In this document: piece after piece, positions 1 through 8,892 of the stretch
How positions within the stretch are numbered: position 1 is the stretch's first letter
How the letters are laid out: the number at the start of each line of letters is the position of its first letter
Source: Cohaesibacter haloalkalitolerans
Lineage (GTDB): Bacteria; Pseudomonadota; Alphaproteobacteria; Rhizobiales; Cohaesibacteraceae
DNA length: 64,000 nucleotides
NCBI RefSeq assembly: GCF_003574655.1
Contig: NZ_QNUM01000005.1
Span: 62,001-126,000, forward strand
Direction: 5' to 3'
Translations under genes and position numbers: made by a program
Notes under the pieces: model-generated
Told to the model about the DNA's origin: nothing
Databases searched by the model: none
The model's input: only the letters and a program-made list of their open reading frames with translations

Positions 1-1
1 G

Positions 2-322
2 GAAGAAGTTGCCTCCAGTGGCAGTGACGGCTCCGACACCCAGCAGCCTGCGGCTCCTGCAGATCTTTCCGAGTTCGGAATGACGCTGCAGTCAAGCGAT
101 GAAGGTCTGGTGGTTACCGGCGTCCAAGCTGATAGTGTAGCTGCCGATAAGGGGCTTTCGCGTGGCGACATTATCCAGTCGGTTGGTGGCAAGCAGGTCA
201 CGAGCGTTGCTGATGTTCAAAAGGAAATCGCTGCTGCCAAGGACAACGGTCGCAAGACGATCCTGATGCGGATCAAGACCGATGCGGGTATCCGCTTTGT
301 TGGTCTGCCGCTTAAGAAATAG
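2..322 (+). CDS. DegP/HtrA-like serine protease, C-terminal fragment (PDZ domain)
   Basis: The reading frame is open from the window edge and ends at TAG 320-322, so only the last 106 residues are present. They begin with a low-complexity Ser/Gly/Ala/Pro linker (EEVASSGSDGSDTQQPAAP) followed by a PDZ fold with the typical stretch VQADSVAADKGLSRGDIIQSVGG and a basic C-terminus. This layout fits the second PDZ domain of periplasmic DegP/HtrA proteases, which degrade or refold damaged envelope proteins. The protease domain with its His-Asp-Ser triad lies outside the window, so protease activity is inferred. A response regulator and kinase follow in the same direction, as is common for degP loci in Rhizobiales. 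Another PDZ protein cannot be ruled out. Confidence 0.8.
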   Translation, partial: EEVASSGSDGSDTQQPAAPADLSEFGMTLQSSDEGLVVTGVQADSVAADKGLSRGDIIQSVGGKQVTSVADVQKEIAAAKDNGRKTILMRIKTDAGIRFVGLPLKK

Positions 323-342
323 GGTTTACATCCTTTTCCAGA

Positions 343-388
343 ACTGGAGGACGGGAAGGCATTGCTTCCCCGTCCTCCAGTCTTTGCC
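343..388 (+). terminator. Strong hairpin terminator after the degP-like gene
   Basis: ACTGGAGGACGGGAAG (343-358) is complementary to CTTCCCCGTCCTCCAGT (365-381), with one bulged G and a 6-base loop, followed by CTTTG. It lies 20 bases after the stop codon and separates the protease gene from the response regulator. Confidence 0.75.
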
Positions 389-574
389 GCAAGCCTGTGG
401 TTTTGCGGTCTTTTTCCCACAAAACGACCTTTGCTGAATGGTAAAGACCGCTATAATCCTCTAGACCAATCTCTCGAGGCAGCCTTCGCCTCATGTCGAA
501 CCATGTTGATGGACAAAGTCGCGTCTGTCCGCGTAAGTTCATGCGGTAGGTGGCCAAAAGCAAAGAGGCACATT

Positions 575-1252
575 ATGCGTATCCTGATTATCGAAGACGA
601 TATTGAAGCTGCGGCCTATCTGGCCAGGGGCCTCAAGGAAGCCGGACATCACTGCGAACACGCAGCCGATGGTGATCAGGGTTACACGATGGCTTCCCAG
701 AGCGGCTATGACGTGATGATCGTTGACCGCATGCTGCCCAAGCGTGACGGCTTGTCGATCATTGAGCAAAGGCGCCGGGAAAGTGATGAAACGCCGGTTC
801 TCATTCTGTCGGCCTTGGGTGAAGTGGATGACCGCGTAACCGGCCTGCGGGCTGGCGGTGATGACTATCTGACCAAACCCTACGCTTTCACGGAACTGCT
901 GGCCCGCATCGAAGTCATGGCGCGCAGGCGCAACCCCGGTGAGGTCGAGACGGTCTATCGTGTTGCGGATCTGGAACTTGACCGGCTATCACACAGCGTC
1001 AAGCGGGCAGGGGACACCATCCTGCTTCAGCCGCGTGAATTCCGCCTGCTTGAATATCTCATGAAGAATGCCGGTCAGGTTGTCACTCGCACCATGCTGC
1101 TCGAAAATGTCTGGGACTATCATTTTGATCCGCAGACCAACGTCATCGATGTGCATATCTCTCGCCTTCGGTCCAAGATCGACAAGGGATTCGAACCCGC
1201 TCTGCTGCAGACGGTGCGCGGCTCCGGTTACAGTTTGCGCGTGCCGGATTAG
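575..1252 (+). CDS. OmpR/PhoB-family response regulator
   Basis: This 225-residue two-component response regulator has a receiver domain (about residues 1-115) beginning MRILIIEDDIEAA, with the acidic pair EDD, a phosphoacceptor Asp in MIVDRMLP and the conserved Lys in LTKPYAF. A winged-helix DNA-binding domain (about 125-222) follows, with LQPREFRLLEYLM and VIDVHISRLRSKI. The start at 575 was chosen because AGAGG lies 7-11 bases upstream; the same frame opens further upstream but lacks a ribosome site and homologous sequence. The histidine kinase follows after about 80 bases and is presumably its partner. Its place after degP suggests an envelope or metal-stress signal, but the signal cannot be read from the sequence. 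Confidence 0.93.
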   Translation: MRILIIEDDIEAAAYLARGLKEAGHHCEHAADGDQGYTMASQSGYDVMIVDRMLPKRDGLSIIEQRRRESDETPVLILSALGEVDDRVTGLRAGGDDYLTKPYAFTELLARIEVMARRRNPGEVETVYRVADLELDRLSHSVKRAGDTILLQPREFRLLEYLMKNAGQVVTRTMLLENVWDYHFDPQTNVIDVHISRLRSKIDKGFEPALLQTVRGSGYSLRVPD

Positions 1253-1330
1253 ATGGTTGCCAATCGGCGCAGCCCAAAGTGAAACGACCAATCTGCAGCC
1301 ATGGCAACGCCGATAATCGCAGGATTTTGC

Positions 1331-2848
1331 ATGTCGCCAGGATCGATCAACAAGACTATGAGGACGACAGCTTTCAAGCTGAGCGCCATCTATTTGATCA
1401 TCTTCTCCATCTTCGCGATTTTCCTGATTGTCTATATTTCCCTCAATACCCAACTGCTGATGACCCGGCAACTCAACTCGACCATCGAGGTGGAGGTGAG
1501 AGGGCTCATCGAGCAATACAGGTCTGGCGGCATGCCCGGATTGGTCAAGGTGATCGAAGAACGATCACGCCGCCCCGGCGCCAGTCTCTATCTGGTCACC
1601 GACAACTCCGGTCACTATGTCGCCGGTAACGTCGCTGCGCTGCCCAAGTGGGTGCTCGATGAACGCGGCGCGCTGGAACAGACCGTTTCCTATCAGCGTT
1701 TGGGAGAGACCGAGCGCAAGGAGTATAACGCGGTCGTCAGTGTTTACGAGATGTTCGGTGGCTATCGCCTGCTCGTTGGTCGCGATGTTGGGGAGCGCGA
1801 GATCTTCCGCAAGGTGGTCGAGCAGGCTTTCATCGTTTCCGCAATCCTGATGATCGTGTTGGCGTTGCTTTCGTGGATGTTCGTGTCTCGCAAGGTGCTC
1901 AAGCGCATCGACGTGATTGCCCAGGCCTCCAGCAACATCATGCGCGGGCAGCTCGATGAAAGATTGCCCGTGACGCAGGCTGGCGATGAATTCGACCGAC
2001 TCTCGGAAAATCTCAACACCATGCTGTCGCGCATTGAGCTGCTGATGAAAGGGCTCAAGGAAGTTTCCGACAACATCGCGCACGACCTGAAGACACCGCT
2101 GACACGCCTCAGGAACCGCGTTGAGGTGACACTCGCTTCCGAGAGTGGCGATGCGGACAAGTATCGCGAAGCGCTGGAACAGACCCTTGAAGAATCTGAC
2201 ACGCTCATCCGCACGTTTGATGCACTGCTTCGCATTGCCCGGGTCGAAGCCAAATCCACCCAGATCGAAAAGACGTCTCTGGATATCGGTGCAGTGGCTG
2301 CTGATATGGCCGAGCTTTATGAACCCGTCGCCGAAGACGAGGGCGCGCTTCTTACATGGGAGGCCAGCCCCGGTTTTGTCATCAACGGCAACCGGGAACT
2401 GATCAGTCAGGCCGTGGCCAATCTGATCGACAACGCGCTGAAATATGCGGTTCGCCATGTTGCCAAGCTGCGGGAAAAGGGGGCAGTAAATGGCGAGACC
2501 ACCCTTCCGGATGTTCCCCGTATCCATGTTTCTGTCTGTCGCAGTGGAGAAGCCAAAGCCACCAGTGAGGGAGGGGATATGCGCCCCATCAGTTTGACAG
2601 TTTCTGATAACGGACAGGGCATTGCCAAGGAAGACCGCGCCCGTGTACTTCAGCGGTTCGTCCGGCTTGACAAGAGCCGTAGCCAACCCGGCTCCGGGCT
2701 GGGGCTCAGTTTGGTCAACGCCGTCGCCTGTCTACACGATGCCCGCATAGAGCTCGGGGACAACGCGCCGGGCCTTGTCTTTTCTATTCATTTTCCGCCA
2801 GCTCCCGAGACCAAAGGCGAGCGGGAGAAGCGGGTGCTCGACAGTTGA
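1331..2848 (+). CDS. Sensor histidine kinase, EnvZ/CpxA-like
   Basis: This roughly 505-residue membrane kinase is the likely partner of the regulator just upstream. It has one transmembrane helix near the N-terminus (LSAIYLIIFSIFAIFLIVYI), a periplasmic sensor region of about 130 residues, a second helix (AFIVSAILMIVLALLSWMFV), a HAMP linker, a HisKA domain with phosphoacceptor His in NIAHDLKTPLTRLRNR, and an HATPase domain with NLIDNALKYA, DNGQGI and GSGLGLSL. The catalytic domain carries an insertion of about 40 residues between the N and G1 boxes. ATG 1331 is preferred because AGGA precedes it at suitable spacing; ATG 1301 and ATG 1358 are in frame. Confidence 0.92.
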   Translation: MSPGSINKTMRTTAFKLSAIYLIIFSIFAIFLIVYISLNTQLLMTRQLNSTIEVEVRGLIEQYRSGGMPGLVKVIEERSRRPGASLYLVTDNSGHYVAGNVAALPKWVLDERGALEQTVSYQRLGETERKEYNAVVSVYEMFGGYRLLVGRDVGEREIFRKVVEQAFIVSAILMIVLALLSWMFVSRKVLKRIDVIAQASSNIMRGQLDERLPVTQAGDEFDRLSENLNTMLSRIELLMKGLKEVSDNIAHDLKTPLTRLRNRVEVTLASESGDADKYREALEQTLEESDTLIRTFDALLRIARVEAKSTQIEKTSLDIGAVAADMAELYEPVAEDEGALLTWEASPGFVINGNRELISQAVANLIDNALKYAVRHVAKLREKGAVNGETTLPDVPRIHVSVCRSGEAKATSEGGDMRPISLTVSDNGQGIAKEDRARVLQRFVRLDKSRSQPGSGLGLSLVNAVACLHDARIELGDNAPGLVFSIHFPPAPETKGEREKRVLDS

Positions 2849-3004
2849 TGCCAAGCCGCTTGATCTGTGAGGATCGGGCCGCGGATTAACACTGTCGTGA
2901 GGTCTGTCTGCTATCGGTTTGAATGCGCGTGAAAGCCGTGTAAAACCGGCACATCGCTGCATGCGGCAGAATCGTTCAGAAAAGTGTTGAAGAGGGGGAA
3001 GAGG

Positions 3005-5998
3005 ATGAGTGCGTCAGACAACAAGGGAACCGTCGACCGCTTTTGGCTGGATGCCAAACCACTCCCCTTGGAAGGCGCCGTTGATGAGCAATTGGAGCGC
3101 CTGACAGAAAGTGTCGAGGCTTTGCGCGCACGAGATGAGACGGCGGGCGAAACGCTTGCAAGCCTTGATGCGGCGCTGGCAAATGAAACCCTCAAAGGCG
3201 TCTTGGCGGGCATCTGCAGCACATCTTCCTACTTGCGTGATCTGATGGTGCAAAAGCCTGAGCGTCTGTCCGAGATACTGGGTGAAGATCCGCAACAGCG
3301 TGTCGAGGCTCTGGCGAGCAAGGCAATCGGACAGAGTGAAGAGACCGAAGCGGCGATCATGCGCCATTTGCGCCTCATCAAACAGGACGCAGCGCTCACC
3401 ATCGCTTTGGCTGATCTTGGCGGGTTGTGGTCTGTGCGGCAGGTCACCAATGCCTTGACTCTCATTGCCGATGCGACCTTGCGTGGTGCCTTGCGCTTTG
3501 TTCTCAACGACTATCATCGTCGTGGCAAGGTGACCTTGCCCCACCCGGAGGACCCGGAACGGGAGTGCGGCTATGTGGCTCTGGCCATGGGCAAGCATGG
3601 CGCCGGGGAGCTCAACTATTCCTCCGATATCGACCTTATCATCCTTTATGATTCAACAAATGGCTGCTGCGACGACCCTTATGAAATGAACCGCACCTAT
3701 GTTCGTTTCACACGGCAACTGGTCAAGATCATGCAGGAGCGGACTGCTGATGGCTATGTCTTCCGTACGGACCTGCGTCTGCGACCGGACCCGGGTTCGA
3801 CGCCACCTGCTGTCTCGATCCTTGCAGCCTTGCAGTATTACGAGAGCATGGGGCAAAACTGGGAACGCGCCGCGCTGATCAAGGCGCGCCCATGCGCCGG
3901 TGATATTGCCGCTGGCGAAGCCTTCCTGCAGGAAATCGTCCCGTTTATCTGGCGGAAATATTTTGACTATGCCGCTCTTGCCGATGTTCATTCGATCAAG
4001 CGCCAGATTCACGCCCACAAGGGCCATGGGGCTGTTGCGATCAATGGGCATAATGTGAAGCTCGGGCGCGGGGGCATCCGGGAAATCGAATTCTTCGTGC
4101 AAACCCAGCAGTTGATCGCAGGCGGACGCAATCCGGCGCTGCGCGGTCGGGAGACCATTCCCATGCTGGCCGAACTGGTCAGGCTTACGTGGATCACCGA
4201 TCGGGCCAGGGATGAGCTGACCGTAGCGTATGAGTTCCTGCGCAAGGTTGAACATCGCATCCAGATGCAGCGCGACGAGCAGACCCACATGATGCCTCAG
4301 AGCGATGATGGCGTTGCCGAGATCGGGCGCATGATGGGCTATGCTTCGGTTGCCGCCTTCAAGCGTGACCTGCGCAACACGCTGGAATGCGTGCAGGGGC
4401 ACTACGCCAATCTTTTCAAGGAAGAGCAGGCCTTGGGTGCGGAAGGGGGGGGCAATCTCGTTTTCACCGGCGAAGACTACGACCCAAGCACCATCGAGAC
4501 CCTGACCGTCATGGGGTTCCAGAATCCCAAGGAAGTGATCAACACGGTCCGCAGCTGGCATTTCGGTCGCTATCCGGCCATGCGATCCGCCAAGGCGCGG
4601 GAACGGCTGACCGAATTTACGCCAGACCTGTTGGCCGCATTGGGCAAGACGGACAATCCGGACAGCTCCTTCCTGTCCTTTCACGCCTTCCTTAAGGCAC
4701 TGCCATCTGGAGTGCAGGTCTTTTCCCTGCTGCGCAACAATCCGCATCTGTTTGCAACGCTCATCATCATTCTGGGCGCTGCGCCGCGTCTGGCCCGCAC
4801 CATGGGGCGGAGGCCGCGGGTGATTGATGCCCTGCTGGATCCGGCATTCCTCGGGGACATTCTGGAACGAGATCATCTGGATGCAGAGCTTGAAAAGGCC
4901 CTCGCAGAAGTGACCTGCTTTGAGGACACGCTGGATGGCGCGCGCATCTTCGGTCAGGAGCAGATGTTCCTCATCGGTGTTCGCGTCCTGATGGGCACCA
5001 TTTCGGCGTCACAGGCCGGAGCGGCCTATGCCATGCTGGCCGGTGTCATCATCCGGCATCTGTTGGAGCACGCCCTGCGCGAACTGGAAGAACGTCACGG
5101 CAAGATGCCAGGGGGCGAGATCGCCGTGATCGCCATGGGCAAACTTGGTGGCCGGGAAATGACGGCTTCCTCGGACCTTGATCTTATGTTGATCTACGAT
5201 CATGACAAGGATGCAAAATTCTCGGACGGCAAGAAGCCGTTGGCGCCAAGCCAGTATTACGCTCGCCTTACCCAGAGGCTGATTACCGCGCTGTCTGCAC
5301 CGACCGCTGAGGGTGACCTCTATGAGGTGGACTTCCGTCTTCGCCCGTCAGGAAACTCCGGTCCTCTCGCCACCTCCTTCAGCTCTTTTTGCAGCTATCA
5401 CGCCTCGGATGCTTGGACATGGGAGCACATGGCGCTCACCCGTGCACGGATTGTTGCCGGCGATGATATCTTCTGCAAGAAGGTGAGGGCTGAGGTCGTC
5501 TCCATTCTGTCAAGGCAAAGAGATGAGGACAGCATCCGCAGAGACATTGCCCAGATGCGGGCGCGCATTGAAAAAGAGAAAGGTACCTCGGACATCTGGA
5601 ACATAAAGCAGGTTCCTGGTGGTCTTGTCGATGTAGAGTTCATAGCGCAGGGGCTTCAGTTGATCCACGCCTGCGCGCACCCGGAAATCCTCCACACCAA
5701 CACCGCCCAGAGCCTGCGCTTGTGTGTGGATCGGGGGCTGGTCGGCAAGTCGGAGGCGGAAATCCTGCTTCCGGCTATCCGTCTCTATCACGATGTCACC
5801 CAGATCCTGCGGGTTTGCCTGTCGGAGAATTTTGATCCCTCCAAGGCAGCCGGTGCGCTCAAGGACGTGGTTGTCCGTGCGTCGGAAGAAATTGATATGC
5901 GCAGCCTTGAAGAAAAGTTGCGGGAGTATCAGGGCGAAGCTCGGGCCTGCTTTGTCCGGCTGATGGGGCCGGTGGAGGAAAAGGCCGATAGCCAATAA
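3005..5998 (+). CDS. glnE: Bifunctional glutamine synthetase adenylyltransferase/adenylyl-removing enzyme
   Basis: GlnE adenylylates glutamine synthetase to inactivate it and removes the AMP to reactivate it, under control of PII proteins, setting ammonia assimilation. The 997-residue protein has the expected two nucleotidyltransferase domains: the N-terminal adenylyl-removing domain with GAGELNYSSDIDLIILYD (from about residue 199) and the C-terminal adenylyltransferase domain with GGREMTASSDLDLMLIYD (from about 714). Each carries the D-x-D metal-binding pair, and each is followed by the family's helical domain, including GGIREIEFFVQ and GGLVDVEFIAQ. ATG 3005 was chosen over ATG 2984 because AGAGGGGG ends 6 bases before it. 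Length matches the usual 950-1000 residues. Confidence 0.97.
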   Translation: MSASDNKGTVDRFWLDAKPLPLEGAVDEQLERLTESVEALRARDETAGETLASLDAALANETLKGVLAGICSTSSYLRDLMVQKPERLSEILGEDPQQRVEALASKAIGQSEETEAAIMRHLRLIKQDAALTIALADLGGLWSVRQVTNALTLIADATLRGALRFVLNDYHRRGKVTLPHPEDPERECGYVALAMGKHGAGELNYSSDIDLIILYDSTNGCCDDPYEMNRTYVRFTRQLVKIMQERTADGYVFRTDLRLRPDPGSTPPAVSILAALQYYESMGQNWERAALIKARPCAGDIAAGEAFLQEIVPFIWRKYFDYAALADVHSIKRQIHAHKGHGAVAINGHNVKLGRGGIREIEFFVQTQQLIAGGRNPALRGRETIPMLAELVRLTWITDRARDELTVAYEFLRKVEHRIQMQRDEQTHMMPQSDDGVAEIGRMMGYASVAAFKRDLRNTLECVQGHYANLFKEEQALGAEGGGNLVFTGEDYDPSTIETLTVMGFQNPKEVINTVRSWHFGRYPAMRSAKARERLTEFTPDLLAALGKTDNPDSSFLSFHAFLKALPSGVQVFSLLRNNPHLFATLIIILGAAPRLARTMGRRPRVIDALLDPAFLGDILERDHLDAELEKALAEVTCFEDTLDGARIFGQEQMFLIGVRVLMGTISASQAGAAYAMLAGVIIRHLLEHALRELEERHGKMPGGEIAVIAMGKLGGREMTASSDLDLMLIYDHDKDAKFSDGKKPLAPSQYYARLTQRLITALSAPTAEGDLYEVDFRLRPSGNSGPLATSFSSFCSYHASDAWTWEHMALTRARIVAGDDIFCKKVRAEVVSILSRQRDEDSIRRDIAQMRARIEKEKGTSDIWNIKQVPGGLVDVEFIAQGLQLIHACAHPEILHTNTAQSLRLCVDRGLVGKSEAEILLPAIRLYHDVTQILRVCLSENFDPSKAAGALKDVVVRASEEIDMRSLEEKLREYQGEARACFVRLMGPVEEKADSQ

Positions 5999-6115
5999 GC
6001 TGGCTTCTGTTCCGCCGATGGTTGCACAAGAACAAGAGGCCCAAGGCAAGGCGTTGGGTCTGATGGTCGCTTGCATACGCCGTTCCGGGATAACCGAACC
6101 GAGCAAAGGCTTTGT

Positions 6116-8698
6116 TCAGTGTGTCGTGGCACTCAGAGGCGCCGGCGCTACCCCGTGCATGATGGCTTCAATCTCTGGCGAGCTGCCTTTGACTTTCGTG
6201 GGCAGGCAGATGGTGATACGCGTTCCCTGACCGATGCGTGAGCGGATCTTCATGGTGCCACCAGACAGGCACACGATGGTTCGTGTGATGGAAAGGCCCA
6301 GCCCTGAACCGCTGTGACTCTTTGTGAACTGGTTCTGAACCTGTTCAAATGGCCGGCCCAGTCGGTTGATGGCGTCTTGCGGAATGCCCACGCCGGTATC
6401 CGAAATCGTCAGATGGCAATAACCATCGCGGGTCTCCCCCCTGAAGGCAATCTGTCCACCTTCGGGCGTGAATTTTACAGCATTGTCCAAGAGATTGAAG
6501 ATGATCTGGTCGACCAGATGCGGATCAGCATAGGCAGGCAGGCTCTCCGGCAGTTCATCCTTGATGGTTAGCTGATGTTCCTGAGCCAGCTTTTCGATTG
6601 AGCTGCTGAAGGTTTCCCGAACCATGGTAGTAAGATCCAGCTCTTTTGGATTGAGATCGACCTCGCCATCTTCAAGGCGCGACATATTGAGAATGTCGTC
6701 AATCAGCCCCAGAAGATAGGAACCGCTGGAATGGATGTCGTTGGAATAGTCCTTGTATTTCTCCGTTGAATGCTGACCAAAAATTTCCTGCTTCATGACT
6801 TCGGAAAAGCCGATGATGGCATTGAGCGGGGTGCGCAGTTCATGCGAAATATTGGCAAGGAACTGGGATTTTGCCCGATTGGCGATCTGGGCATTTTCCT
6901 TTTCCTTGGCATATTGTTCGGTCAGCACCACCAGTTGCTGGGCTTGCATCTCAAGGGTTTGGCGTGACTTGCGCAGGTCCGAGACGGAGGAAATCAGTTG
7001 CTGTTCGCTTTCAAGCAGGCGCTGCTCCTGAAGCTTCAGATTGGAAATATCCGTACCGACCGAAACAAAGCCGCCGTCCCGTGTGCGACGTTCGCTGATC
7101 TGCAGCCAACGGCCATCAGCAAGCCGAACCTTGTAGCTGCGGGCGGCCTTTGGCGTGGTACTGACACGATCGAGCAGCATCTCGCTATCATTAATGGTGC
7201 TGTCATCCTCAATGGCAACGACATGAGGCTGTCCGCGATCCATGACTTCGTTGTAGCTGAGGCCAACGATGTCTTCATCGTCCGGCAGGTTGTGCAGGGT
7301 CCGATATGGTCTGTTGCACAGCACGAGCCTGCTTTCCTTGTCCCACAGGACAAAGGCTTCCGAAATGGTGTCGACAGCGTCGCGCAGACGGATATCGGCG
7401 AGCATGTCGATTTCAGCCTGCTCGATCTGTTTGGTCACATCCATCACGACACCCATCAGGTGCAGGCGGTCTTTGGGCGATACAGTCAGTTCTGCGCGGA
7501 TCTGGATCCAAACCCAATGTCCCGCCTCGTGACGCATGCGGAAGCGCCGGTCCATCATCGACTGGTTCGATGACAAAAGCTCCTGAACATGCTGATGCAG
7601 ATTGCCGTCATCCTGGTGCATCCGGGCGTTGATGGTTGCAAAGTTGAGCAGATCGTCGCGCTTTTCCATGCCAAGCAGTTCGAACATGGAAGGCGACCAG
7701 TAGATGTGGCCATTGGCCAGATCCCAGTCCCAGAGGCCAGAGCGGGAATGCCGCAGCGCAGAGTCCATCCGCTGAACTGTCGCCTCGAAGATGCTGTCTG
7801 CCTCTCGTGCTCTCGCGCCCTGACTGAAGAAGGCATAGACAATCAGCAGAATGATCGCACTCATGACAACAAAAATGATTGCATTGAGCGCAACAGAAGA
7901 TCGCCAGCTCTGAAACAGTTCGTCTGTTGGCACCAGAACCGTGATTGCCCCTTTGCCGCCGCCGAGATGATGAACTGTCGCCAATGCAGACTTGCTGTCT
8001 TTTGTCGTCACGTCAAACACACCGGCGCTCGCGCCAATGGCCGAGAAGGCCTGCGCTCTGCCCAGAAGATCAATCTGGGTCTTGCGCATGTCATTGGTGC
8101 CCTTGGGGATGGACGCAACGATCATGCCGGTCGCATCGGTCTGGTAGACCTGATAGTGCTCGGCGATCTTGAGGAAAGGCATGGCTTGCTCAAGCCAGCC
8201 CTGCAACTGTTCCTTGTTGGGGCGCAAGGCGGAGGGCGAAGAGGGGATAGGAGACACAGGCGCGAATTCAACTTCGGCCTCGGTTGGCCGTGAGTCCTCA
8301 CCCGCCTCGTCGGCGGCATTCTCATGAGCCACAACGGTTGTTTCGCCGGGTTCTGCGAGTGATGCCTTGTCGGCCGCAAAGCGCTCCATGCTTTCGGCCA
8401 CGCGTTCCGATACCAGCGCTGCAATCAGTTGCAGTTCCTGGCTGGTGGTTGCCTCGATGGTATCGCGCTCGCTAAGCAGATCGTCCGTGCGCAGAACACC
8501 GACAACGGTGATGAACACAAGGATGACCGCCGGAATGATCCGCCGCAGCCATGGTTCTTCTCGCATGAGTTGAAAATAGGAGGGGTCTGCCAGAAGGCGC
8601 GCCGCCCCTGACACATGAGGCTGACGGCTGTTCGGAGCAATGCCGAAAAACCGGAATCTAGCCTCTTTGGGTGCGCTGGCTATTTCGGCCTGCGTCAT
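6116..8698 (-). CDS. PAS-domain sensor histidine kinase, membrane-bound
   Basis: This 860-residue kinase has a first membrane helix near residues 52-70 (IIPAVILVFITVVGVL), an extracytoplasmic region of about 200 residues, a second helix (NAIIFVVMSAIILLIVYAFF), a PAS/PAC segment with LWDWDLANGHIYWSPSMFE, a second PAS-like segment (LRDAVDTISEAFVLWDKES), a coiled linker, HisKA with FLANISHELRTPLNAIIGF and HATPase with NLLDNAVKFT, DTGVGIP and GSGLGLSI. AAGGAGG precedes the start. No receiver domain or neighbouring response regulator is seen, so it may signal through a shared regulator encoded elsewhere. It is convergent with glnE. The input signal is unknown. Confidence 0.93.
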   Translation of the reverse strand: MTQAEIASAPKEARFRFFGIAPNSRQPHVSGAARLLADPSYFQLMREEPWLRRIIPAVILVFITVVGVLRTDDLLSERDTIEATTSQELQLIAALVSERVAESMERFAADKASLAEPGETTVVAHENAADEAGEDSRPTEAEVEFAPVSPIPSSPSALRPNKEQLQGWLEQAMPFLKIAEHYQVYQTDATGMIVASIPKGTNDMRKTQIDLLGRAQAFSAIGASAGVFDVTTKDSKSALATVHHLGGGKGAITVLVPTDELFQSWRSSVALNAIIFVVMSAIILLIVYAFFSQGARAREADSIFEATVQRMDSALRHSRSGLWDWDLANGHIYWSPSMFELLGMEKRDDLLNFATINARMHQDDGNLHQHVQELLSSNQSMMDRRFRMRHEAGHWVWIQIRAELTVSPKDRLHLMGVVMDVTKQIEQAEIDMLADIRLRDAVDTISEAFVLWDKESRLVLCNRPYRTLHNLPDDEDIVGLSYNEVMDRGQPHVVAIEDDSTINDSEMLLDRVSTTPKAARSYKVRLADGRWLQISERRTRDGGFVSVGTDISNLKLQEQRLLESEQQLISSVSDLRKSRQTLEMQAQQLVVLTEQYAKEKENAQIANRAKSQFLANISHELRTPLNAIIGFSEVMKQEIFGQHSTEKYKDYSNDIHSSGSYLLGLIDDILNMSRLEDGEVDLNPKELDLTTMVRETFSSSIEKLAQEHQLTIKDELPESLPAYADPHLVDQIIFNLLDNAVKFTPEGGQIAFRGETRDGYCHLTISDTGVGIPQDAINRLGRPFEQVQNQFTKSHSGSGLGLSITRTIVCLSGGTMKIRSRIGQGTRITICLPTKVKGSSPEIEAIMHGVAPAPLSATTH

Positions 8699-8892
8699 AC
8701 CCTGCCTCCTTGATCTGATCTGTTCTGTTCATCTCGTCGGAGGTTGCCGCATCTCCGAAGTCGATATCATTTGAATCGACCTTGAAGAATTTGTCTAGAG
8801 TCCGCAGCGATTTTTTTGGTTAATGATAGGTTAACGGCCAAAAAATTTTGTCTGCGGACTCCCGATTCTGTTAAAGACTCAGGCACTTTCGG

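Noticed and set aside
5999-6115. Terminator between glnE and the PAS kinase gene
   Set aside because: GGCCCAA and TTGGGTC can pair but the loop is long and no T run follows on either strand.
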